The translations under genes were made by a program, and so were the position numbers. Below, piece by piece: positions 22,753-34,395 of a stretch of DNA of 64,000 nucleotides. The stretch comes from Gymnopus androsaceus JB14 (taxonomy: Eukaryota; Basidiomycota; Agaricomycetes; Agaricales; Omphalotaceae): positions 1-64,000 of the forward strand of contig ML769431.1 in assembly GCA_009733575.1 (NCBI GenBank), read 5' to 3'. Under the pieces are notes generated by a model that saw only the letters and a program-made list of their open reading frames with translations, did not search any database and was not told the DNA's origin. Each line of letters begins with the position of its first letter. Within the stretch, counting starts at the first letter, position 1.

Positions 22753-25700
22753 ATGGACTTTCTATCTCAAACTTATGTTGCCCTGAGAGGGCCGACTGGG
22801 GCACCCCAGACGGCAACCGAGACCGTAGGAAGGCTCAGCGACCGACTTCAGCCTGCTACGCTTCTCGCTGACCGCCGTGCAGCGGTATTAGCCTTGAAAG
22901 GACTTGCCAGAGATTGCAAGCAAGACGTTGGCACCCTAGCACTTCCAGGACTTTTGCAAGTTCTCTACAATGACGCAGAAGTCGATCCAGATATTGGCAA
23001 GGCGGTTTTGGAGACGCTTAATATCCTGTGTGACGTGGAGGAACAGAAGGAACTCGGGCTCAAACATACAGACGCTGTTCTCGTTACAGAACAGCCTGTA
23101 CACTCATTATTCGCTTTATTAGTTGACAATAACTTTTATACGCGCTTTGGAACCCTTCAACTTCTTTCAACTCTGCTACATAACCGGCGGCAAGTTGTAC
23201 AGAGTTACTTTCTGACAGCGCCTACAGGACCTGCCAGCGTAACTTCTTGCTTGGAAGATAAACGGGAAATAGTTAGGAATGGTATGTTTCTTGCTTTCAA
23301 GAAGCTCCGACCTTGCTGACGTTCCGATCTCAGAGGCGATTTCCATGGTACAAGTATTAGTTTTACAGACTCCCGACATTCAAAAGGTCCTCGCTTTCGA
23401 AGGTGCCTTCGAAAAGCTTTTCAACATTGTTAGAGAAGAAGGAGGTATTGAAGGAGGAGCTGTTGCGCATGAAGCCCTTATTTGCGTCGATAATTTACTG
23501 CGGTTTAACTCGTCCAACCAAGTATGTCTTCGTTCTGCTTTAACCCATACTCCTGCTCACATGCGATCAGAGCTACTTTCGAGAAACTGGACTGCCACCT
23601 CTTCTTCTCTCCCTGCTGCTTTTCCCGCCGAATATCCCGCCCGATGCTCCTGCACCACAGGAATTTGCTCTGCAATTCTGGGACGATCGAAAGTTGGTGA
23701 ATGCGCTGGCTATCGTTGCCATTATAGGCTTGCTTATTGGATCAAAAGGTTATGGTGTACGTCTTTCATTTCAGTTCCTCATTTATACCAGAATAACATC
23801 TCGTGAGCAGGGTCAAGACTCTTATGTATTCACGCGCTGCCTGATTGAAATCGCGCTCGCATCTAATGCGCCTACATCCCTCAAAACACAAGCACTCCAT
23901 CTCCTCCCCGCAAACCTCAATTTTCCTTTATCGGAGCTCATCATCACTCCGTACATGCCCGTACCTGAAACTAACGGCGAAGAATGGGATCGGTTAGAAG
24001 CTGCTTCAGCATTAGATGCTCTTGTCGAACTGGCTCTGAACGGAGAGTACAATGGCCAGGAAAGTGCAAGGAGATTGATGACCGGCTTGGAACTACGAAC
24101 TGCGGCAGTAGGCGTTTTCGAGGTACGTATACGTGGTTGTTTCTTGTGAGTATTGACCTGAGCATGGCGTAGAACTTTGTTAGGAAGGAAGAAATCAAAT
24201 ACGCCATTATATCAGCAATGGTCGTTCCCGAAGGAGCTGGTACGTTTCCTTTCTCCTATCATTCAATCTTTAGAATAATATCATTCTTCTAGACCCGTCA
24301 CAGCTTCCGCCAACACCTCTCCTTCAAGCGCTCTCAATGTCACCAGAAACTTCTGGTCAACTTGACCACGTCCTAGTGTCCTCTGCCCACTTTGCCAGCC
24401 TTCTCTTCTCTCATCTGCTACGCTCATCTCCTCGTTGTAAAACCCTCGCACGGTCTATCAAGCCTCAACCTCCAACATCGTCTGCTGCTGGTGGCAGCTT
24501 TTTCGTTCCCGCCGACGGTCCAGCTCCGGAACCCACGCCTGCCGCTCACGAAGAGGACGATGATCCTCTGCAAACGCTATTGCAGATCCTTGCAGAGCAT
24601 TTATCCTTGGCGTTCTTGTCCAGGTCGAAAACGGATACATCAGACTTGGAATCGAGAGAATGGGATCGATTGATTGTGGGATATTTGAGTCTTTTATGTC
24701 AGTGGTTATGGGAGGATCCTGCAGCAGTCAGGGACTTTTTGAACTCGGGCGGGTTGGGAATAGTACGTGTCTATTTTCCCCGACGATGTGCAGCTGCTGA
24801 CTTTTTTTTCAGCTCGTAGATCCCATCAACCAAGTGACCGAGACGGATTTCCTTATTCCGAGTTTATGTGTATTCTTACTAGGGATCATGTATGAGTACA
24901 ACCGGGAGCCTGGAGAGATTACTCGGTAAGCGTCTTCTGTTCGTGCGTACGTTTTATAAACCAACTCATGCCTTGCAGTGCGACGATAAGTCCATCCTAA
25001 ATCGTCTTGGCGTAGACACCCTCCTTGGGCGTATGGCTCGTCTGAGAGAGGACGAACGTTTCAAAACCGTCAGTCCAGAAACACTTGTACAGTATTATCC
25101 TAGCTCTGCGCCGCACCTACAAGCCACCACTACTGCTGCTGCGACTGCTAAATCGGAAGCAGAAGGAGAAGTGTGGTTTGATTGGGCGTTTGTCGATTTC
25201 TGGAAATCGAATTATTGTAAGTGGTATCGGACTAAATATGTTGTTCGATATGCTCATGTACGATTTTTGCGTCAGACACTGTCCAAAGAGGGCTTTCTAC
25301 GGATCCGGATCAGCTCGCTTCTACGTCTGGTGCGTTTTGCTCAAAGCACTCGTTCATCTCTGTGTATTGAATTTCCATGCAGGACCCAGCGCGGAGACAG
25401 CTATGCTGATATCCACCCTCCAAGACACGCTTCGTAGTCAGTCGCAGGAAATTGAAAATCTCCGTAACCAACTGCAACAACAAAAACCGCCTCCTCCAGA
25501 CAATAGCGCCGAGGTTCGTAGAATTATTCTCTTCGAGAAACACGCTGGAGCTAAACTAATGCTCTTTTTGCTTTCTTAGATCGCTGCCCTCAAATCAGAA
25601 TTAGATTCTCTTCGCGCTGCACTTCAAGCCTCGGAAGAGAAGCAAAAGGAGACTGAGAAGGAACAAGAGGACTTGTTGGTACTTTTGGATGAGGTGTCTG

Positions 25701-25795
25701 TGAAGCGGAAGCGGGATAAAGCTAGACTGCGTGCAGCTGGGATGGAGGTGTCTGAAGACGAGGCGGAGGACGAGGGTGATGAAGACGACGAGTGA
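22753..25795 (+). CDS. USO1: USO1/p115 vesicle tethering factor, 11 exons
   Basis: General vesicular transport factor that tethers ER-derived vesicles to the Golgi. Exons: 22753-23281, 23334-23521, 23571-23756, 23811-24122, 24173-24239, 24293-24762, 24813-24925, 24979-25216, 25276-25329, 25383-25513, 25580-25795. The armadillo-type head contains family blocks QTPDIQKVLAFEGAFEKLFN, LRFNSSNQ, FTRCLIEIALASNAPTSLK and GVDTLLGRMARLREDERFK. A coiled coil (TAMLISTLQDTLRSQSQEIE) and an acidic tail ending DEAEDEGDEDDE follow. The product would be about 834 residues, shorter than metazoan p115 because the coil is brief. One base is missing near 24988: exon 7 leaves two bases (ITR), exon 8 gives ATI, then the frame shifts before SILNRLG. 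A break in an essential gene suggests an assembly error. Confidence 0.92.
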
Positions 25796-26001
25796 TTATT
25801 TAAATAAATGAGATAAAAGCGGCGTTGTAGGTGCAGCTGGTTCCATGTTAATGATGGATTTCCTGTTCTTTGCTCTACGACGTGCAGTCTGCTAGCCAGT
25901 GTTTACCCAAATATCAGAAAATGCTTATCTAGATCTCCGCATCCGATCCGAGCGCTCATTTTCAATGGAGCTGTCGGCTGTCATGTGCTCTACTGCAGCG
26001 G

Positions 26002-26007
26002 TATAAA
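26002..26007 (+). promoter_or_regulatory. TATA box of the NACHT-WD40 gene
   Basis: GGTATAAAAG lies 41 bp before the start codon at 26048; the gene begins about 250 bp after the USO1 stop. Confidence 0.55.
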
Positions 26008-26047
26008 AGTGCGGAAAGACTTATTCCTGTTCTTCATCTTTCCCATC

Positions 26048-29000
26048 ATGACTGCAGAGGCTGTTCCTCCTAATGTGTGAGTATCTTATAAAATTGTTTT
26101 AATTCGACAGAAAAATTCAACAAAATCAATGCAGATATTTTCCAAATGCTTCTAATTTTGAGATTCACAATTCTCAGTTCAGCGTGAATGTGCAGAATAT
26201 ACATCAAAGTTCAAGTAAGACTAATTTTCATACATCTATTTTATTCCTAAACTGATGATAGTTTGTAGTCAAACACAAACTCGAAGCGGAGCTAAAGCCT
26301 ATTAATGGTGCTCATCTGAATCCAGACAAGACTTGCTTGAAGGGCACCAGAGTAGGAATTATAGCTGATATACTGGCATGGATTCACAACCCAGATAATA
26401 AGGTTCCCAAAGCATTCTTCCTATGTGGGGAGGCTGGGACTGGCAAGTCCACTATTAGTCATACTATTGGGCAGAATGCAAAGGTCAAAAAATGTCTAGG
26501 GGCATTCTTTTGCTTTAACCGCACATTTTCTGCTGAGCGTACACCTGGCAGAGCCTTGCAAACTATTGCATATGACCTTGGCATTAGTTTTCCTGAATTT
26601 GGAAAGGCCTTAGTAGAGATACTGGATGGTGACCCAAGGATCTCAGCTAGCATGAGTCTCAAAGAGCAATGGAATAAGCTCATTATGGTACCCGCAAAAT
26701 ATATCACTCTATCTAGGCCTGTTGTGATTATAATTGATGCATTTGATGAATGTGGGCCTAAGGAAGAGGGTGGGCCAAGAGATATGTTATTGTCATTATT
26801 AATTGACAGTGTCTGTGAACTTCCTATAAACTTCCGTGTTCTTGTTACATCCAGAATGGAGGGTGATGTACATGCAGCTGTTCATGATGCACAATCACTT
26901 CAAGTTCAGTACATGAGCAATCTTCAACAGACACAGGAGGATATATACAAATATGTAGCTCATAGGATGATGACAAGGAAAGGTGCTCCAGGTGTTCTCA
27001 GTGAATCCCAATGCCAAACTCTTGCAGAAAAAGCACAGGGATTTTTTCAATGGGCTTATACAGCTTGTGAAGCACTGCACGGAAGGGGTAAAGCAGGGCT
27101 GACAGTTAGGAAGCGTTTTGAACGTTTTATGTCACTTTCTCCAAGCCATGGACAAGATTTGCTGCCTCTTGATAAGCTATATAAATCAATTTTGGAAGAT
27201 TTATTTGATTGTAATGATTCAGAGGCCATGTCTCAGTACAAAATGGTGATGGTACAAATATTGGCAGCCTTTGAACCTCTTTCAAGTCTATCATTGCAGA
27301 AAATACAATTATCCAGGTATGAGTATCTTGGAGAAGATTATGATGATGAGGAACTTGATGCAGTCATTCAGTTTTTGGGATCTCTGCTTACAGGCGTGGC
27401 AGAAAAAGATACTCCAATTAGACCAGTGCATACATCAGTCCGTGATTTCCTTGTGGATGAGATGCGAAGTGGAGAATATGCAGTGAAATTAGAGGAGGGA
27501 CATTATATATTAGCAGTTGGTACCCTCCAACTCATGATTACAGATCTTCATTTCAACATGTGTGATTTGGAAAGCTCATATCTTCTAAACTCTCAGGTTG
27601 AAAATCTGTCAGAAAGAATAATACAAAATATATCACTTGATCTTTCTTATGCATGTCAATTCTGGGGTAGTCACATCATTTACATCCAGAATAAGCGGTC
27701 ATATACTATATTGGCCCCTCTATTGTGGAAATTTTTAACAGAAGTCTTACTGTTTTGGATGGAGGTGCTGAGTATTCTGGGGAAAGTGGATGTGATCTCT
27801 GAAACTGCAAGAGCTCTATTGGAATTTAATAATCCTAAGGTATGCATGCATGCTATAATCAATACTGTGGAGTACCAAATATAATGATGATTTCCACTAT
27901 AGGAAGCTTGGGAGACAGATATGCAAAATATCCTGAAGGAGATGCAGCAGTTTATACATGTGTTTGGAAGAATGATTGGGGATGCTACCCCACATTTATA
28001 TCTCTCTGCGGTCCCTTTCATCCCAAGGGAATCGGTGATATTGCAGCCATTTATTGCTCAAATGGACAAATCATTGATTATATGTAGAGGACAGAGATAT
28101 AGTTGGCCATCCCAACAGGCAGTACTAACTGGGCACACAGCAGGGGTAAATTCAGTTGCTTTTTCCCCAGATGGAAAGAGGATTGTATCTGGATCTGATG
28201 ACTGGACAGTGTGCATTTGGGATACAGAGACTGGAATGATGATTGGAGGGCCACTAGAAGGGCACACAGAATCAGTAAATTCAGTTGTATTTTCACCAGA
28301 TGGCAAGAGGATCATGTCTGGATCTGTTGATAAGACAGTGTGCATTTGGAATGCAGAAACTGGAATGATGATTGGAGAGCCACTGCAAGGGCACAGAAAT
28401 CATGTTAGTTCAGTTGCCTTTTCCCCAGATGGCAAGAGGATTGTATCTGGATCTGAGAACACAGTGCACATTTCGAATACAGAGATTGGAATGATCATTG
28501 GAGAGCCACTCCAAGGGCACAAAAAATCAGTAAATTCAGCTGCCTTCTCACCAGATGGAAAGAGGATTGTATCTGGATCTTCTGACCAGACAGTGTACAT
28601 TTGGAATGCAGAGACTGGAATGACCATTGGAGAGCCACTGCAAGGGCACACACATTCAGTATATTCAGTTGCATTTTCACCAGAGGGAAAGAGGATTGTA
28701 TCAGGATCTAGTGACCGCACCGTGCGCATTTGGAATGCAGAGACTGGAGTGATGATTGGAGAGCCACTGCAAGGGCATGCAGATCACATTGTATCAGTTG
28801 CCTTTTCCCCAGGTGGAAAGAGGATTGTATCTGGATCTGAGGACCACACAGTATGCATTTGGAATGCAGAGACTGGAATGATTATTGGAGAGCCACTGCA
28901 AGGGCACACATCATGGCTCAATTCAGTTGCCTTTTCACCGGATGGCAAAAGGATTGTATCTGGATCTGAGGACCAGACAGTGCGCATTTGGAATGTAGAG

Positions 29001-30233
29001 ACTGGAACCATCATTACAAAGCCACTGCAAGGGCACACAAATTATGTTAGATCAGTTGCTTTTTCACCAGATGGAAAGAAAGTTGTATCTGGATCTGATG
29101 ACCAGACAATGTGCATTTGGAATGCAGAAACTGGAATGATCATTGGAGAGCCCCTGCTAGGGCACACAGATTATGTTAGCTCAGTTGCCTTCTCATCAGA
29201 TGGCAAGAGGATTGTATCTGGATCTGATGACCGGACAGTGTACATTTGGAATGCAGAGACTGGAATGATTATTGGTGAGCCACTGCAAGGGCACACAAGT
29301 TTGGTAAATTCAGTTGCCTTTTCACCAGATGGAAAAAGGATTGCATCTGGATCTGAGGACCAGACAGTGCGCATTTGGAATGCAGCAACTGGAATGATCA
29401 TTGGAGAGCCACTGCAAGGCCACACAGATGGTATTAATTCAGTTGCCTTTTCCCTAGATGGAAAGAGGATTGTATCTGGATCTAATGACCAGACAGTTTG
29501 CATTTGGAATGCAGAGACAGGAATGATCATTGGAGAGCCATTGCATGGGCACACAGAATTGGTAAATTCAGTTGCCTTTTCACCAGATGGCATGAGGATT
29601 TTATCTGGATCTCATGACCAGACAATACGAATTTGGAATGCAGAGACCGGAATGATCATTGGAGATCCACTGGAATGGCACACACATTATGTTAGATCAG
29701 TTGCCTTTTCCCCAGATGGCACAAGGATCATATCTGGATCTTCTGACCAGACAGTGTGCATCTGGAATGCAGATACCAGAATGATCATTGGAGTGCCACT
29801 GCAAGGGCACACATCATGGGTCACTTCAGTTGCCTTTTCACTAGATGGAAAAAGGATTGTATCTGGATCTCATGACCATACAGTGCGTATTTGGAATGCA
29901 GAGACTGACATCTGTGTTGAAGAGCCACAGCAAGGGCACACAACACAGGTAAATTCAGCTGCCTTATCACCAGATAGTAAGACAATTGTCTCTGGATCTT
30001 GTAGCTTGGTAGTGCATACTTATAATGCTGAAGCTCTGACTGACTGTGACATGTTGAAAAGCACATTTGCTCTGTCATTCTGTCCTTGGCATTCTGAACA
30101 TCATCTCACTCACACTCATTTATCATTGCAAGCAGTCCATCTTAACTCTGATGGATGGCTTCATGGTAGTGACTCCTCTTTGCTGCTATGGATTCCCCCA
30201 GAGTTGTTGGAATTCACAGAAAATATATTTTAA
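26048..30233 (+). CDS. NACHT-WD40 STAND protein (fungal NLR-like)
   Basis: Four exons (26048-26076, 26135-26214, 26269-27839, 27903-30233), about 1336 residues, phases consistent. A short N-terminus (NASNFEIHNSQFSVNVQNIH) carries no recognised effector domain. The NACHT NTPase follows, with Walker A CGEAGTGKSTIS, Walker B VVIIIDAFDECG and sensor region VLVTSR, then a helical linker with PVHTSVRDFL. From 28120 to about 30030 come 14 canonical WD repeats plus one degenerate, each about 43 residues. The end, DGWLHGSDSSLLLWIPPE, is typical of basidiomycete members. The family senses ligands through the WD domain and oligomerises through NACHT; HET-E-type relatives act in heterokaryon incompatibility. 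The ligand and output here are unknown. The frame is intact. Confidence 0.93.
28120..30030 (+). repeat. 129-bp tandem repeats encoding WD40 blades
   Basis: Each unit encodes GHT-x2-VNSVAFSPDGKRIVSG, then S-x-DQTVCIWNAETGMIIGEP. DNA identity between units is high. Variation is focused on the two residues after GHT, the residue pair around SGS-x-D-x and the residue before IW. Fourteen full units would fill two seven-bladed propellers. Confidence 0.9.
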
Positions 30234-31107
30234 CCACATTACAACATACTTATGAATTTATGATATCACAGGAGATATTTGTGCATACACCCACAGTATC
30301 CATGCATATACTCACAGTAGCCACTTTACTGTATGCATAGTAGCCACAGATATTCACATAGTGCCCACTTTCCTGTTATATGCACTATGACATAGTCATT
30401 CTTAAAGGTATAAATACAGTATGTAGTTACTCATGTACCTTACCCGTTTGCCTCAGGGCCCAGTCGAGGTCAAACGGCTACACAATCATTAAAACTCCAT
30501 TTCTTATTTCTAACAAGAGTATCGGTCAGGGCTTATGTTCCCTCATATGCAAATCTTGATTTCAAGACATAGTCCAATCTCTCTTGATCTCAGTAATTTT
30601 GTTCATGGGAAGGACTGGGTGAAATGCTTTAAGGCCAAGGTTAGTCCTTATTAAGGCTCTCTTGTTTGCTTCATCACTCATGATTGCTCTTCTCTGCTCA
30701 TTCTCTGCTGCTCATTTTGTTAGGTAAATGCATTGGTATGACTTGTTGGTGGATTAGTAGCATGCTTATTTGATTTACTGCCAAGCCATGTATTAATACA
30801 CTGTCATGTTTAACATCTTAATCAAGTTGATCTAAATGCGTGGGCACTTATAAAGTAATGGACTGCTGGCATATGATCCAAAAATCTGCTTCCTGTCAAT
30901 TCGAGCTCTTTGCTATGTACAACACTCTATCCTACCTGAAATTGTGAATAGAGCTTTATTATCAGGAATGCAAGATACTCCTCTCTTAGTATTGCGTGTG
31001 TCCCCTGTTTACCTCCAGAACCACCTCTACAATAACATCAATCCAATCAATACACTTGTCAATGTCAGCCATGTCCATTGCATCTCAGACTTCCTGAACT
31101 GCAACTT
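30234..31107. other. spacer downstream of NACHT-WD40
   Basis: Repeated CACAGTAGCCAC and CATGCATA words at 30270-30370 and a TATAAATACAG box near 30411. It may include an LTR relic, but no boundaries are clear. No gene seen. Confidence 0.35.
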
Positions 31108-31670
31108 TTAGGTTATGTAGAGATGAAGAATGATGAGGCCAAGCTTGATGCCTTTTTTGAGCTGGCACCAGACACATTCAATGGGATTAAGGTTGGGCAA
31201 AGATGAAGGATATGGGAAAATGTCAATGTTATGGTCATTGAGCCATTTCAAAGTTGTTTTGGCTTTGTGACTTGGTGCACCATCCTCTTGAAATGCAATA
31301 CCATCATCCTCTGATTCCATATCTCCCAGAACTCCAATGATATCGTCTCTAGGACCTGCTCTTGGTACCACTGAGCACTGATCCTGCCTCCCTTCCCTCC
31401 TGGATATTCTAGCTCTACCAATGGTCCCTTTTTCCCCTTCAAAATGCCCATCCACATTATGCCATGTTTTGTGACTTTGAAACATACCATTTTACTTCCA
31501 TTTTTTCTTCAATCAACTTTGAGGATAAACAAGATAGAGGATACACTGAAGAGATGTGTTGCTTTTTGCTGGAATGCCTTTTTCCCTCATTCAATGTGTG
31601 GTTGACCAGTGGTTTGTTTATTTTCCTGTCTCTTGTCCTCTTGCCTTGATTGTTTTGTGTTGTGTGTGCT
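31108..31670 (-). pseudogene. Tc1/mariner (DDE_3) transposase remnant
   Basis: Minus-strand fragments in two frames carry GIMWMGILKGKKGPLVELEY, then EDGAPSHKAKTTLKWLNDHN and SLPNLNPIECVWCQLKKGI. The order DGAPSH...PNLNPIE is the usual Tc1-like catalytic centre. The frame changes near 31290 and is broken upstream of 31490. Terminal repeats not found. Confidence 0.8.
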
Positions 31671-32144
31671 CCCATTCATATACTGGCAATGAAGCACATT
31701 TTCACTCTGAATCATCATCCTGCATGAACCTGACATGCCAAAATGGCCTGTTTTCCTGAGCTATCTGCAACTGACAAGTTGTTTATTGACACTATGAAGC
31801 CTTTGGACATCCTTGCTTTCTGTGATCATATATGTTTCAATCATTCCTGTATAATGGACATGACTGGCTCAAAAACTTCCCAGATTATATCCCCTCATGA
31901 ACTTCTTAAGAATCCAGCCAAGTTCTTGAATCTTGAACAATGTCAAACTGAGGTGATTTTTTGCTGAAAAAGCCCCTAAACACAGGTGAAGGTATAGAAG
32001 TCAAATTGGTATTTTCATTGGTTTTTGGTGAGTTATTTCATTATCTTTCACAGCATATTCTGGATACAATCTAACAAATGTCTGCCTTGCTGTATTAATC
32101 ACATAATTGTGGCTCATCATTTCGAAATTCATGTCTTTGTACTG

Positions 32145-32787
32145 TATCAGCAAAACCTGGATGAAGGTCATAGCAGCTATAGCAATCTATAGCAAGCCAT
32201 AGCAGCCATAGAGCTATGAAATGCTATGAGCTGCTATGAGATCACTGAGTACTTCAATGAGCCAGCTGTCACTCTCTTCTGTCAATAGTATATAGCATCA
32301 ACAAGTCGTCGTAACTTCCCCAAGTTCCCTTCCTTCCCTCCCAAATTTCTTTTTTTTTCTAAGTTGTTTCTGAGTTGCTTTGGCTCGGCGTTCTCAGTGA
32401 GTTTCATTCAAGCCATTCAATATCTAATTAAGCATTGCATACTGTAGCTTTATCTATGCTATACACTAGTTACCGTAGCTCTGTTTTGGTAAACTATCCT
32501 ACTATGTACTACTAATCTGACAATATATATGATTTATTATAATTATTTGGTCTTGCAAGTGAGAGAAACAATTCCGAGGACAACAAAAAAAATGAATTGA
32601 AAGACTGACAGATGATGCGATGATGTGCCGTGAAATGCGAAATCCATAGCAACCCATAGCAGCTCATAGCAATCCATAGCAATCCATAGCTCTGGATAGA
32701 TGGGGACCTTGCTATGGGTGCTATGGGTGCTAGGAGTGCTGGATAGCGCTATCCAGCGCTGTCCAGTACACCCAGGTTTTGCTGATG
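32145..32787. mobile_element. CATCAG-family MITE, CATAGCA-rich core
   Basis: Ends TATCAGCAAAACCTGG (left) and CCAGGTTTTGCTGATG (right) are inverse apart from the first base. TG flanks both ends (32143-32144 and 32788-32789). The subterminal cores consist of repeated CCATAGCA/CTATGAG words; the middle (32280-32600) is unrelated AT-rich sequence. No ORF of substance. Confidence 0.75.
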
Positions 32788-33754
32788 TGTATCTGTGTTC
32801 ATGCCCTCTGTGCATCAGAATATGGGAGAATTTCACTCAGGGGCCAAAGATATTTAAAGAGACACGGAAATTGCAGAAACCAGCAGTATAGGAGCTCATT
32901 AAGAGATGCCTTGCATGTTTGCAATTATGAAGTTGTATTGCCCCGTGGTATGGGCAAGGCAAGAGAGGTTCATTGTTCTGTTCCCTATCTTTTATAATTC
33001 ACTGCAATAAGTCTGCAGTAAATTGGCAGACAATCTCGCGGAAATGCTGTGGCTTGATTTCAAGGAGGCATTCTTTGCAGTTTCAATTCAAGATGGTTTT
33101 GGTGAAATTGATCACTTGGACTGGAGTGACAACAAAGATGGTCTGATATTTTCTGGACTGAACATTGAGCTGTTTGGGATTGCCATGCAGTGGCACTAAG
33201 GATAGGATTTTCCCCTTTGTGCTTGTACCACCCCTCTTTGACATGAGGCTCTTGCCCATCACATCTGTGCTTAGCCATCAACTCCCTTCTGGTCTTGTCA
33301 TAACACCTACTATGCTTTGGAGGTTTCACAGGCTGCTGCATAAGCTTCCTGGGCCTAACCTGGGCCACAGGCCAATGAGCAGTAGCAGCCTGAGGATATT
33401 TCCAGGGCTTCATAAGTGATTGTATGCACTTTCAAGGGGCCTGCAACATTTGTTGGTATCTCTCAAAAAGCTTTACTGTATAGTGAATCATATTACTGCA
33501 CAGAAGCAGTGCTACAGTGTCTTGATGATGCTGGTTTAATAAGCATCCAAAAGTGCTTGTGGCAGTGTCCTGAAGGTTTCTAAGTCCAAAAATCCATCAG
33601 CAAAACCTGTGAGATCCCATAGCAAGGTCCCTCTGTCCAGTTCTGTGCCTCTGGATGTCTCAGAAGGTTTAAACTTTATAATTTTCCAACACTTCTCCCC
33701 ATTACCCAAGGCATTTGCAATTCTTCATAACATGGAAAGTTCATTCACACAATA
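32788..33754. other. unassigned region with a CATCAG-element fragment
   Basis: A partial CATCAG element begins at 33595 (CATCAGCAAAACCTGTGAG, then CCCATAGCAAGGTCCC, like the inverted right arm of the element at 32145-32787). A 117-codon minus-strand frame at 33060-33413 is basic (Lys/His/Pro-rich) and unrecognised. No supported gene. Confidence 0.35.
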
Positions 33755-33884
33755 CATCAGCAAAACCTGTATTTTCGCTGGAGAAACCCCATTCATTTGG
33801 GACATCTCTGGAGCAAGGCACCCTATTCCAGAGACCTCTGGAGATTTCTGGAGACCTCCAGCAAAAATACAGGTTTTGCTGATG
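33755..33884. mobile_element. CATCAG-family MITE, 130 bp
   Basis: Ends CATCAGCAAAACCTGTATTT and exact inverse, TA on both sides (33753-33754, 33885-33886). The core is made of TCTGGAGA/CCAGAGA words. Closely similar to the element at 46325-46501. Confidence 0.9.
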
Positions 33885-34395
33885 TATTCTACAGATTCAG
33901 CAGAAAAAGTGTGGAAAACTGAGAAGATCTGTGCATGTTACATTGCATTAAAATGGACTCAAAGCTTATTTATTGCTGTTTTCATAAAAGTTGGCGTAAT
34001 CCAAAATTCACTCTCACGGACTTTTTTTTTGTGCTTGAGCCTTCATTACTTTTCACTTATATCTCAGTAAATACAATGCCTATTGCATTCTAATATAGCA
34101 TGTTTTAGTCGCCACATTGAACCTGAGATGCAAGGCTAAAAAAAATCGAAGATCTGAGCAAGTTTATTTGTGAAGTTACTTGTGATACCGTTCGAACATT
34201 TCAGTTGTCGTAGTGTAATAAATTTATTAGAGGACTTTCTGAACAGTAGAATACATTTTATTGACAATATTACAGATGCAAATGTACTTGAATAAGATCA
34301 CCAGTGAACTTGCCCATCGTGACTTGCAACTTGCAAGTCACGATGGAGGCCCGGGCAAAGCGCTTGCCTTGCTTGTTTACTTCCTCCAGTCTAAA

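Noticed and set aside
28058..30078. Long minus-strand ORFs opposite the WD40 repeats
   Set aside because: They are antisense shadows of the 129-bp repeats; the plus strand encodes an unmistakable NACHT-WD40 protein.
33060..33413. 117-codon minus-strand ORF
   Set aside because: Basic and His/Pro-rich, without recognisable motif or neighbouring exons.
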